Made by a program: the position numbers and the translations under genes. A stretch of DNA of 64,000 bases from positions 1,236,914-1,300,913 of the forward strand of contig CP070724.1 of the NCBI GenBank assembly GCA_020350825.1, written 5' to 3'. A model generated the notes under the pieces. That model was not told the DNA's origin. It saw only the letters and a list, made by a program, of their open reading frames with translations, and searched no databases. This document shows positions 55,198 to 63,074 of this stretch, piece after piece. Position 1 is the stretch's first letter. Every line of letters begins with the position of its first letter. The stretch comes from Thermoplasmatales archaeon (lineage in GTDB: Archaea; Thermoplasmatota; E2; DHVEG-1).

Positions 55198-55299
55198 ATG
55201 AACAAGAAGTCAATATGTATTTTTATAGCTATGCTGCTGTTCATTACTGTTTTTTCAGTAATAAGAACAAAACATTTATATTTAAGTATCCTATTATAA
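55198..55299 (+). pseudogene. Orphan signal-peptide remnant of a secreted-protein gene
   Basis: Behind GGAGGCATCT, ATG opens MNKKSICIFIAMLLFITVFS, nearly the signal peptide of the protein at 39259 (MAKKIISIFVIMLLFVTVFS). The frame then runs into VIRTKHLYLSILL and stops after 33 codons. The last codons are in fact the promoter element AAACATTTATATT (55270-55282) of the next gene. This looks like a secreted-protein gene deleted down to its signal peptide by recombination with its neighbour. Confidence 0.6.
55270..55282 (+). promoter_or_regulatory. Promoter element AAACATTTATATT
   Basis: Identical to the 13-mer at 39206-39218 upstream of another secreted-protein gene; it lies 49-61 bases before the ATG at 55331. 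Confidence 0.45.
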
Positions 55300-55330
55300 T
55301 AAGTATATTTGTATATTTTGGGGGAAAAAA

Positions 55331-56482
55331 ATGAAAAAGAAAATAATAAGCATATTCGTATGCATGCTGCTGTTCGCTACTGCATCATCGGTAGCAGAGA
55401 CCGAAAATATTGAAAAAAGTGATGTAGCTAATGACGCGGGTTCGACGATACCAGGAACTCTATCCGCTCCGGGTGATGTCTTATTTACATTTTCACCACA
55501 GGATCTAACTGGTGATAACGGGTGTTTAGGTGTAGAGTTTGATGGTACATATTTCTGGGTTACTGGGCGTGACTCACCTGGTGGTGATGTTCATAAACTA
55601 CATAAATTTGATAGCGATGGTAACCACGTAATCACCTACGAGCAGGGTACAACTTCGACGTGGGGATGGCGTGACTTAGCTTGGGATGGAACATATCTCT
55701 ATGGCTCAGATGAGGATGAGTTTGTTAAGATAGATCCTGCTGATGGAAGTGTGGTTGAACTTCTCACTAAACCAGCTGGTTTACCTGTTTGCCGAGCATT
55801 AGCTGTTAATCCAGATAATGGACATTTCTTCTCTGCAAATTGGGCTAGTCCAATCTACGAATTCAACCCTGCTGATGGTTCAGTTTACGCCACTTATCCT
55901 AATACATTATCCGCTTATGGATTGGCATACGATGATGTAACTACAGGCGGACCTTATCTTTGGGTTTATTCCCAAGATGGAATTGATCCTTACCTTGTAC
56001 AAATTTCACAATTTGATATCGCAGCTGGGACCTATACTGGTATTACATACGAAGGATTTTACGAGACTTCAGGGATGGCTGGTGGATGTGCTTTCGTTGA
56101 AGATTGGGATGGAGTGCCAGCATTTATTGGTAACACCCAGGGAGACCCAAGAGACGTGGTTTTTGTAATGGAAGTAGGTGCTTCACCTCAAATTGAAATC
56201 GGAGATATAAGTGGTGGATTATTCAAAATAAAAGCTGAAATCAAAAACACAGGAGCTGCTGATGCTACTGGGGTAATGTGGGACATTGACCTTGCTGGTG
56301 GTATTATATTACTTGGTAAATCCACTTCTGGCGGTCCTGTAAACATTCCTGCAAGTGGACAAATAATTGCACAATCTAGTTTAATTTTAGGATTGGGCGG
56401 AACTACAGTAACAGTAACAGCAGATTCAGCTACAAAGAACGCAACCGCGACGGTATTGTTGTTCTTTATATTGGGTCTATAA
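55331..56482 (+). CDS. Secreted beta-propeller protein with shared C-terminal domain
   Basis: 383 residues, signal peptide MKKKIISIFVCMLLFATASSVAE. The central part (about 50-285) has propeller-like repeats: GCLGVEFDGTYFWVTGRD, HKLHKFDSDGN, WRDLAWDGTYLYGSDEDEFVKIDPADGSVV, IYEFNPADGSVYATYP and YGLAYDDVTTGG. The C-terminal 95 residues (GGLFKIKAEIKNTGAADATGVMWDIDLAGG, LILGLGGTTVTVTADS, ending LLFFILGL) match the terminal domains at 27776 and 63075 in layout. It is probably surface-attached. A GGGGG Shine-Dalgarno sequence precedes the ATG, and a hairpin terminator follows the stop. Confidence 0.75.
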   Translation: MKKKIISIFVCMLLFATASSVAETENIEKSDVANDAGSTIPGTLSAPGDVLFTFSPQDLTGDNGCLGVEFDGTYFWVTGRDSPGGDVHKLHKFDSDGNHVITYEQGTTSTWGWRDLAWDGTYLYGSDEDEFVKIDPADGSVVELLTKPAGLPVCRALAVNPDNGHFFSANWASPIYEFNPADGSVYATYPNTLSAYGLAYDDVTTGGPYLWVYSQDGIDPYLVQISQFDIAAGTYTGITYEGFYETSGMAGGCAFVEDWDGVPAFIGNTQGDPRDVVFVMEVGASPQIEIGDISGGLFKIKAEIKNTGAADATGVMWDIDLAGGIILLGKSTSGGPVNIPASGQIIAQSSLILGLGGTTVTVTADSATKNATATVLLFFILGL

Positions 56483-56490
56483 TAGCATGG

Positions 56491-56521
56491 TTGGGAGATT
56501 TCTCCCAATTCTCTATTTTTT
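56491..56521 (+). terminator. Hairpin plus T-tract terminator
   Basis: TTGGGAGA-TT-TCTCCCAA (56491-56508) is a perfect 8-bp stem, followed by CTCTATTTTTT. It lies nine bases after the stop of the propeller protein gene. Such a GC-containing hairpin is rare in this AT-rich window. Confidence 0.65.
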
Positions 56522-56655
56522 AATATTTTGATTTAATTTATAACACATCTATAATTCCCGTTTTGTTAACAATGATTTTTGATTTTTTGGGCAAACGTTT
56601 AAATAATCTATAAAATAACAACTTTATAAAATTTATAAAGGTGAAGTATAAGAGA

Positions 56656-57696
56656 ATGGAAAAAAGTCCATTGGATATGGATTATCATGAACTTGATAAT
56701 CTCCTTGATTCATTGCTTGATGCAGCGAATCTTCCTAGCAAGATAGAGTATAGTAGTAATGCTATCAATTACAGTAGACCAAAAAAAACCTGGATTAAAA
56801 TGAAAATATTATATAGACTTATAGAAGCACAATTTTTTAATCTAACATATATAAGAAAAAGACTTAATCCTCTTAAAAAAACAGGAATTATTTATGACAT
56901 CATAAAAAAAGAACGGATTTTTTTAAAGTTTAATGTGGCGTTTTCTGTATTGAAGATTATGTATTCTGATGTGTTGGTTCACCTTGGTGCTAATTTTGAC
57001 AATAAAATGGCTACTAACTTTATAATATGTATAGGGCTATATGATGCTTCCTTTGACGTCGTAGAATGTAGAAAATATTTGAAAGATTTTGATACTTTTA
57101 TAATGTCTAATAAACCAGTTGAACCGAGAGATGAATACCTGGCTTTATTCAAAGAATCTATAGATTACCTAAGAAACGCTGTTGACAAAACTACATTTGA
57201 TACTTTTATGAATTACGTAAAAATAGAACATGTTGTTCAAATGATGAGTATATGTCAATTATCTGATAAAAAAATATCTAAAGAACAATTATATAAAATT
57301 ACATTAGCAAAAGGAGGAATTGGAAATTTAGCTGGTATGTACATTGTGGCTCCTAAAATGAGAGAAAAAGAAAAAAAAGCTATTTATGAGCTTGGGGCTA
57401 TATTACAAATATTTGACGATATTATGGATATTAAGGAGGATTTGAAAATGGGGATTCAAACCCTCCCTAATCAAAAATTAATTGATCGTCAAGAACTAAG
57501 GCAACTCTATTTCGGATCTTTGAATAATTTAATAGAGAAATTAAATTTTGATCCAAATCGTCCAAATGTTACTTTAGATATTTATTGTATGCTTGCCGGA
57601 CTTCTTGTTGGAAGAAGATATAACAGGTTCATAGAAAAAAAAATATTTTCACAGATTCAAAAAACAGAGAGCTATAACAATGGTGAATCGAAATAG
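56656..57696 (+). CDS. Class 1 isoprenoid biosynthesis-fold enzyme (prenyl synthase/terpene cyclase-like)
   Basis: 346 residues from the ATG at 56656, which lies behind AAAGGTGAAG; a GTG at 56641 is an alternative. It is all-helical. A region YDASFDVVE (about residue 130-140) and QIFDDIMDIKEDLKMGIQT (about 255-275) take the places of the two metal-binding aspartate motifs of the trans-isoprenyl diphosphate synthase superfamily; the second is well formed (DDxxDxxED) and the first is weak. A weak first motif suggests that it is not an ordinary chain-elongating synthase. It starts a rightward gene group with a nucleotidyltransferase and a sulfotransferase. Product unknown. Confidence 0.72.
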   Translation: MEKSPLDMDYHELDNLLDSLLDAANLPSKIEYSSNAINYSRPKKTWIKMKILYRLIEAQFFNLTYIRKRLNPLKKTGIIYDIIKKERIFLKFNVAFSVLKIMYSDVLVHLGANFDNKMATNFIICIGLYDASFDVVECRKYLKDFDTFIMSNKPVEPRDEYLALFKESIDYLRNAVDKTTFDTFMNYVKIEHVVQMMSICQLSDKKISKEQLYKITLAKGGIGNLAGMYIVAPKMREKEKKAIYELGAILQIFDDIMDIKEDLKMGIQTLPNQKLIDRQELRQLYFGSLNNLIEKLNFDPNRPNVTLDIYCMLAGLLVGRRYNRFIEKKIFSQIQKTESYNNGESK

Positions 57697-57784
57697 ATAT
57701 AGAACTTTGGTATTTGCCCCAATATTTTACAATAAATATTTATATATTATATAAATTAATTTGTTAGAAAAAAAAGGAGATACA

Positions 57785-58507
57785 ATGAATAACAGTTGGT
57801 TTGTAAGTAAAAATTTAAAATGTATAGTTCTTTGTGCAGGTAGTGGCAAAAGAATTACACCTCATTCTAAAGAGACGCCTAAAGTTATGATTGAGATAGA
57901 AAAAAAGCCAATATTAGGTTATATAATAGATTATTGGAATAAATACACGAATGAATTCATTTTTGTTGTAGGCTACAAAAAGGAGCAAGTTATAGAATAT
58001 GTTAATAATTTACCTATAAAAGCAAAGTTTGTTGAACAAAAGGAACTCAATGGAATCGCAGATGCATTGTCATACGTAGAAGAACTAGTCTCAGACAATT
58101 TTATCGTAGTACTTGGTGATTGTATTTATAAAGGAGAATTTCACTATCCAAAGGATATGAAGCAGGGGATTGGTGTACGAAAAACAGAAGATATTGAAGA
58201 TATAAAAGGTAATTATTCAGTTGAAATAAAAAATGGGTTTATTTGTAAAGTAATTGAAAAACCAAAAAAAGTCGTAAATGATCTTTGTGGCATGGGATTT
58301 TATTTTTTCAACAAGAAAGTATTTGACTACATTAGAATCACCAAACCATCGAAACTGCGTAATGAAATCGAAATTACAGACGTTATTCAGAATATGATAG
58401 ATGCTGGAGAAAAGATAAAACCAAGTTTCTTCAAAGGAAAATACATAAATATAACCTTTCCAGAGGACATAAAAAAAGCAAAAAACCTATTATTTAACCT
58501 ATATTAG
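57785..58507 (+). CDS. Sugar-phosphate nucleotidyltransferase
   Basis: 240 residues from the ATG at 57785 behind AAGGAGA; a TTG at 57761 is less likely. NTP-transferase fold: KCIVLCAGSGKRITPHSKETPKVMIEIEKKPILGYIID contains the nucleotide loop GSGKRITP and the PKVM lysine; FIVVLGDCIY holds the metal-binding Asp; VIEKPKK and GMGFYFFNKKVFDYI follow. It makes an NDP-sugar (or NDP-alcohol) from a sugar phosphate. With 88 bases to the gene before it and 23 to the sulfotransferase it may belong to one biosynthetic unit. Confidence 0.85.
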   Translation: MNNSWFVSKNLKCIVLCAGSGKRITPHSKETPKVMIEIEKKPILGYIIDYWNKYTNEFIFVVGYKKEQVIEYVNNLPIKAKFVEQKELNGIADALSYVEELVSDNFIVVLGDCIYKGEFHYPKDMKQGIGVRKTEDIEDIKGNYSVEIKNGFICKVIEKPKKVVNDLCGMGFYFFNKKVFDYIRITKPSKLRNEIEITDVIQNMIDAGEKIKPSFFKGKYINITFPEDIKKAKNLLFNLY

Positions 58508-58530
58508 AACAAACGACAACATATCTGGGG

Positions 58531-59523
58531 ATGATAAAAATCAGAAACATAAAAACAAGTAAAAAACTAGATGAGCGTTATCTTAAGAAAATCAAAGATA
58601 TCGATTTTCACCCTATTTTCATATTAGGTCTACCAAGATCTGGGACAAGCATTCTATACAAAATTCTTGCTGAAACAAATTGTTTCAACTCAGTTAAAGC
58701 ATATCATGTAATTAAATACAATCAACTTCTATATGATCACATTCATAAGTTAAAAAACTCGTCAAAAGAAGATATTAACCAATATTTTAAGGAAAAAGGT
58801 CTAGTAGATAGAGGAATGGATAGACTTCGAATAACTGCTGATTTTCCAGAAGAATATGGATATATTTTAGGGCAGAGAACACGTCAAATGTATATAGTTC
58901 CAGAAAATCTTCCAGTGTTTATAGAAATGACTAAAAAGATTCAATTTATTTCAGAAAACAATAAACAAATACTGTTAAAAAATCCTTTTGATTTCTCCAA
59001 TATAACATATATTAAAAAAGTTATTCCAAATTCTAAGTTTATCTTTATATTTAGAGATCCAATTGATATCTTTAGTTCTACTGTTAAAGCTATTAGCTTT
59101 TTATTGACAGATAAACATCCTTATTCAACGCAAATTTTTAGAGCTTACAATAAAATATTCGAGAATCCATTATTGCTATATATAGCTAGATTTTTCTTTT
59201 CAAAGATTTCCTTTTTAGGATTGATTTATATCACTTTACATTCGGTTAAGGTTTCAGAACATTTCTTGAAAAATGTAAAATACCTTTCAAGAGAGGATTA
59301 TATCAATGTAACATATGAAGAACTGTGCAAAAATCCTAAAGATACGATAGAGAAAATCATGAGTTTTGTAAATGTTAAGTTAAAAGATGAAATTGATTTC
59401 AAATCATTTATTAAGCCTAGAAAAACATCTATAGAACCTAGTGTATTAAAAATGAAAAATTTCATATACAAAAGCATGAACAATTATGTTGAATATTCTA
59501 AACTTGAACTTGAAAAAGAATAA
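58531..59523 (+). CDS. PAPS-dependent sulfotransferase
   Basis: 330 residues. The 5'-phosphosulfate-binding loop FILGLPRSGTSILYKIL (about residues 31-47) and the 3'-phosphate site SKFIFIFRDPIDIFSS (about 168-183) are clearly present. A LLKNPFDFSNITYIKKVIPNS segment lies between them. It would sulfate a hydroxyl on a lipid, sugar or protein. No signal peptide; a hydrophobic stretch (about 210-240) might touch the membrane. The gene group with an isoprenoid enzyme, a nucleotidyltransferase and a glycosyltransferase suggests a sulfated glycolipid, which is inference. Confidence 0.85.
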   Translation: MIKIRNIKTSKKLDERYLKKIKDIDFHPIFILGLPRSGTSILYKILAETNCFNSVKAYHVIKYNQLLYDHIHKLKNSSKEDINQYFKEKGLVDRGMDRLRITADFPEEYGYILGQRTRQMYIVPENLPVFIEMTKKIQFISENNKQILLKNPFDFSNITYIKKVIPNSKFIFIFRDPIDIFSSTVKAISFLLTDKHPYSTQIFRAYNKIFENPLLLYIARFFFSKISFLGLIYITLHSVKVSEHFLKNVKYLSREDYINVTYEELCKNPKDTIEKIMSFVNVKLKDEIDFKSFIKPRKTSIEPSVLKMKNFIYKSMNNYVEYSKLELEKE

Positions 59524-59566
59524 CATTTCTTAAATATAATCAATCCAGAATGTTGAAGAAAAAAAT

Positions 59567-60892
59567 TTACTCTACATGTTTTAACTGGCTAATTTCAACA
59601 AGTCTTTTAACAGCTTTTTTCTCACCACTTTCTTTCTGCAATTTTTTTGCTAAATTCTGAGCATTATTAAGATAAGTATCATAATTAGTAAAGATTTCAT
59701 TAACGAATTCTAGTAATTTTTCAGGTTTAAAAAATTTTTCAGACAATTTTATAGCAGAGTTATTCCTAACAAGATTATCGATATTACCTTGATGTTCTAA
59801 GAAGAGAGGTATACAGATGGCAGGTTTTCCAGAATAAGCCAATTCATATATTGTGCCACGTCCTCCATGGATTATAGCTAAATCCACTAATTTTGATACT
59901 TCATAGAATGGCACATATTCTTTTAACAGGATGTTTTCATTTGTTTTTGGTAAACTATCTTTATCTAAGAGATTGGTATAAACAGCGATTACATTATAAT
60001 TTGTTTGATTTAAGGTTTCTACAATTTTTAGGAATAGATCTTTAACCCCAGTGCTTCCCATAAGAATTACTATAGATTTCCCAGGTTGTTTTAGATGATT
60101 TTCAATGTCAGGATCGATTTTCTTTTTTTGTCCTTGAAATAAGTCGCCTCCAATAATTGGGCCAATAAAATTTTCAATTGGAAACTGTTCAGAGGGATTT
60201 ATCCCTAAAAATTTTATATCGTCGCAAACGAAGGTATGGTCTCCAAGAACGATGTCATTAAAATATTTAAAAGGTTGTACTTGGTATTTTTTCGCAACCT
60301 TGTTAAAGGTTCTGACAAGCATTTTATTTTTTAATAACAACCATTTCGCAAACTCATTTTTTAAGGTGGAAGGTATCCTTTTTGTAAAGAAATTCTCCAT
60401 ACCATCTGGAAACGTTAATAGCCCTGATTCATAATAAGGTGGTATAGTTGTCCCAGAAGCTATAACAACGGATGGTATATTCGTAGCTCTAGAAGAGATG
60501 CTGCATGTTAAATTAAATGAGCTTACAATTAAATCAATACCAGCGTTGGTAAATGCGTTGATTTCCTCTGAGACTAATTTTTCTGTATTTTTTTTAGAAT
60601 AGATTTTAATAATTGTTTTGGTAAGCGATGCTCCTCCTTTGAACATTTCTTTTCCTTCATCAGATAATCCCTCAAGAATATCATTTAATCTAACTACTCT
60701 ACATCCAATGTCTTCCGCTAGATATTCGTATTCTCCCCTGTGGCTAAAAAACACTGCTTTTCCCCCTAGGTCCATATAAGATTTGGCAATTTTAATTAAA
60801 GGAATGGTTTCTCCCATGCTGTAAAAACAAGGGAAAAAACCTATAAACGGGGTTTTTGTATTTTTTTTGATTTCAAATCCCTTTTGGTTCAT
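59567..60892 (-). CDS. GT-B glycosyltransferase (UGT/MGT-like)
   Basis: 441 residues. N-terminal acceptor domain FFPCFYSMGETIPLIKIAKSYMDLGGKAVFFSHRGEYEYL; C-terminal nucleotide-sugar domain with SIVILMGSTGVKDLFLKIVETLNQTNYNVIAVYT, LKEYVPFYEVSKLVDLAIIHGGRGTIYELAYSGKPAICIPLFLEHQGNI. The HGGRGT block equals the donor-binding HGGxGT of GT1/GT28 enzymes. It transfers a sugar to a small or lipid acceptor. It is convergent with the sulfotransferase gene (43 bases) and codirectional with none; the UbiA gene upstream is on the same strand 170 bases away. Confidence 0.86.
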   Translation of the reverse strand: MNQKGFEIKKNTKTPFIGFFPCFYSMGETIPLIKIAKSYMDLGGKAVFFSHRGEYEYLAEDIGCRVVRLNDILEGLSDEGKEMFKGGASLTKTIIKIYSKKNTEKLVSEEINAFTNAGIDLIVSSFNLTCSISSRATNIPSVVIASGTTIPPYYESGLLTFPDGMENFFTKRIPSTLKNEFAKWLLLKNKMLVRTFNKVAKKYQVQPFKYFNDIVLGDHTFVCDDIKFLGINPSEQFPIENFIGPIIGGDLFQGQKKKIDPDIENHLKQPGKSIVILMGSTGVKDLFLKIVETLNQTNYNVIAVYTNLLDKDSLPKTNENILLKEYVPFYEVSKLVDLAIIHGGRGTIYELAYSGKPAICIPLFLEHQGNIDNLVRNNSAIKLSEKFFKPEKLLEFVNEIFTNYDTYLNNAQNLAKKLQKESGEKKAVKRLVEISQLKHVE

Positions 60893-61062
60893 AAAACCTA
60901 TTACTGTATAGTTCTCTACACTTTAATATTAATGCCATCCCGGTTTAGATAATTACATATGGTTACATAAGAACTAGATTTTTACGATATATTCGCCTTG
61001 GTAAGGAAAATTTTTTTATATTTACATAATAAATTCTTTGTCTGCACTAGGAATATAAAAGG

Positions 61063-62010
61063 TTAAATGATCCCAATAGAATGTAACAATCCGAGTGTTG
61101 GTTCTCCAAGTAAATCGTTTATGTGGGAGACAATGCAACTTATATATACTGCACCACCGAATACTACTGGAAAGTAATACATAGAGGATTCTAAAGAATC
61201 TTTTTTTGATATTACTCCGACTAGCCCTATTATCACACCAAGAATTAGAATTATGATAGTAAGAACGTAATTTAAGGAATATAATAAAATTAGTGGAATT
61301 AGAAAAATAATATGAAGTAAAACAATAATTTTTAGAGTTTTTTTTGCAGTATCAAATCCTGCCCAAACAGCGAATGTTAATGTTCCACTATCTTTGTCAG
61401 AAGAATAATCATTGATGTGATTCCAGACTTGAGCAATACAACTAAATATTCCAATAGAAATTGCAACTAACCAGTTAACTAAACTTATTGAACCTGAGAT
61501 ATATGAACCCCACATAACAAGGAGAACAAATCCAAAGAAATGCCAAATTATATCAAATCCAGGTTTTCCTTTTACTCTTAAAGGTGGTGAAGAGTATGCC
61601 CACATCCAAGCTAAGATTAAAATACATAATAAGAAAATCTCAAATTTAAAGAGAATTGAAATTACCAATGAAATAACAACAAAGGTTATAATTAGAATAG
61701 CTGCAGTCTGCTTCGTAATTATTCCAGAAGCAATTGCATTAATTTGTATTTTTTTTAGATTTTTTCGATCGGAATCAACATCGTGGTAGTTGTTTATTGC
61801 AAACGTAAATGAGAGAATACAAATTATGGTTACTGCAAAAATTATAAGAGGAACTATGTAGCTGGATATATCTAAAGATGACATTCCTAGAATAAAACCT
61901 ATAAAAGAGAATGAAGACCAATTAACTACACCACGTATTCTAATAAATCCTGTTAGGAATACTAAAACTATGTTTTTCTTTTCATCAATTTTTCCGCTCA
62001 CAGTAAGCAC
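61063..62010 (-). CDS. UbiA-family prenyltransferase (second copy)
   Basis: 315-residue polytopic membrane protein. Asp-rich motif one is NNYHDVDSDRKN with QINAIASGIIT after it; motif two is NDYSSDKDSGTLT. It differs in both motifs from the copy at 36800 and is probably not a recent duplicate. It lies upstream of the glycosyltransferase on the same strand. It could attach a polyprenyl chain to a head group later glycosylated, or make a quinone. Substrate not identifiable. Confidence 0.85.
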   Translation of the reverse strand: MLTVSGKIDEKKNIVLVFLTGFIRIRGVVNWSSFSFIGFILGMSSLDISSYIVPLIIFAVTIICILSFTFAINNYHDVDSDRKNLKKIQINAIASGIITKQTAAILIITFVVISLVISILFKFEIFLLCILILAWMWAYSSPPLRVKGKPGFDIIWHFFGFVLLVMWGSYISGSISLVNWLVAISIGIFSCIAQVWNHINDYSSDKDSGTLTFAVWAGFDTAKKTLKIIVLLHIIFLIPLILLYSLNYVLTIIILILGVIIGLVGVISKKDSLESSMYYFPVVFGGAVYISCIVSHINDLLGEPTLGLLHSIGII

Positions 62011-62200
62011 CTACTTTCGAAAAATCTCCCCAAATACTTGTTTAATTTTAGTTCCCTTTTGATTCATAAAATCTTTAACTATATAAAACTCTTCGCTTTA
62101 ATATTAATGTCTGTTTGGTTGATAATAATACTTATGATTACTATAGAACTATCATTTTATTTTGTTTTTATTCATTTTTTGCAGTAAATCTAGTAATTAA

Positions 62201-62353
62201 TCATTTTGATTTTCTTATCTTAAATTCTGCAATCCCTATAGGTATAATCTCTAGGTCATCTCCGTCTTTTATATCATGGGCTTTTGCTAATTGACTAGGA
62301 ATAGTTATCACTAGACTACTACCCACCACACGTGCTTTCCTAGTTAGAGGCAT
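62201..62353 (-). CDS. SpoVT/AbrB-type mini-protein
   Basis: 50 residues: MPLTRKARVVGSSLVITIPS, QLAKAHDIKDGDDLEIIPIG, then IAEFKIRKSK. This is the swapped-hairpin AbrB/MazE DNA-binding pattern (GSSLVITIPxxLAKxxxIKxGDxLEI). GGAGGGG precedes the ATG by a few bases. It stands alone with no visible toxin next to it. It may be a transcription regulator of the neighbouring UbiA gene or an orphan antitoxin. Confidence 0.8.
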   Translation of the reverse strand: MPLTRKARVVGSSLVITIPSQLAKAHDIKDGDDLEIIPIGIAEFKIRKSK

Positions 62354-62629
62354 ATATCCCCTCCTAATACTAACTGTAATGTATACTTAAATATATATAT
62401 GTTTTGGTTTTTCTAAATATATCTAAAAATATGCTTTAACCGATTGAAATAATTTAAAATATCAATTAAAAGCATGAAAAATAACTTTAAGGAGTAACTT
62501 ACTTTCATTTATTTATTAATATAATAGTAAAACCTCATTTTTAGCGGTCAAGTATTAGGACGGATTTATACCAAAAATAAAGTCGAAAAGAAAAAACTGA
62601 AATCAACTATGCTCACATCGTGACAATGA
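62354..62629. other. Intergenic region between two mini-genes
   Basis: About 275 bases, very AT-rich, no coding sequence recognised. ATATATATATG-type tracts near 62390-62400 could be the promoter of the AbrB-like gene. Confidence 0.35.
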
Positions 62630-62782
62630 TTAACGAATATTTCTAATATGCTGTTTCCATTCATCAATAACTGATTCAATTAACATATTTACTGCTTTGT
62701 CCACACTGCAATCAATATCATTTAATTCGATAAATGTTTCTAGCTTCACAATATTTTCATCATTAACTTCTATTTTTACCAT
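62630..62782 (-). CDS. Small acidic protein, possible antitoxin-type regulator
   Basis: 50 residues: MVKIEVNDENIVKLETFIEL, NDIDCSVDKAVNMLIESVID, then EWKQHIRNIR. A beta strand followed by two helices resembles ribbon-helix-helix proteins, but the match is weak. A GGGATGTAG stretch before the ATG may be a ribosome site. It lies codirectional with the AbrB-like mini-gene 276 bases downstream. Confidence 0.45.
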   Translation of the reverse strand: MVKIEVNDENIVKLETFIELNDIDCSVDKAVNMLIESVIDEWKQHIRNIR

Positions 62783-63074
62783 TTCTACATCCCAATCCAA
62801 TAATAAATAATCTAGAAATAGCTTATAACACTATTTATTCAATAATACTCCCACTATTACATCGAAAACCTATGTTCCAAGGCAATATACACATAAAAGG
62901 TCATAAACGTATATATAAATGAATATCTCATTTTTGCTGGGTAATAAGTCGAAAAAACAACGAAAATGTGTTAGACACCATGTTTAGCGTTTTAATGATT
63001 AAAAAAGGAAAGAAGAGAGGGGTGTTTCTGCCTAGTATGGAATAAAAAAAGAAAAAATGGAGAGAGGTATTAGT
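62783..63074. other. Intergenic region
   Basis: About 290 bases. It contains an ATATATAAATGAATATC tract, probably the leftward promoter of the 50-codon gene, and a purine-rich stretch (GGAAAGAAGAGAGGGG, near 63008-63023) which on the minus strand is a pyrimidine-rich tract after the surface-protein gene and could end its transcription. No gene seen. Confidence 0.35.

Noticed and set aside
62520..62990. Similar short strings (CTCATTTTTxGC, AAGTCGAAAA) around 62535-62590 and 62926-62960 as a possible repeat
   Set aside because: Similarity is limited to short AT-rich pieces with different spacing; not enough for a repeat or an element end.
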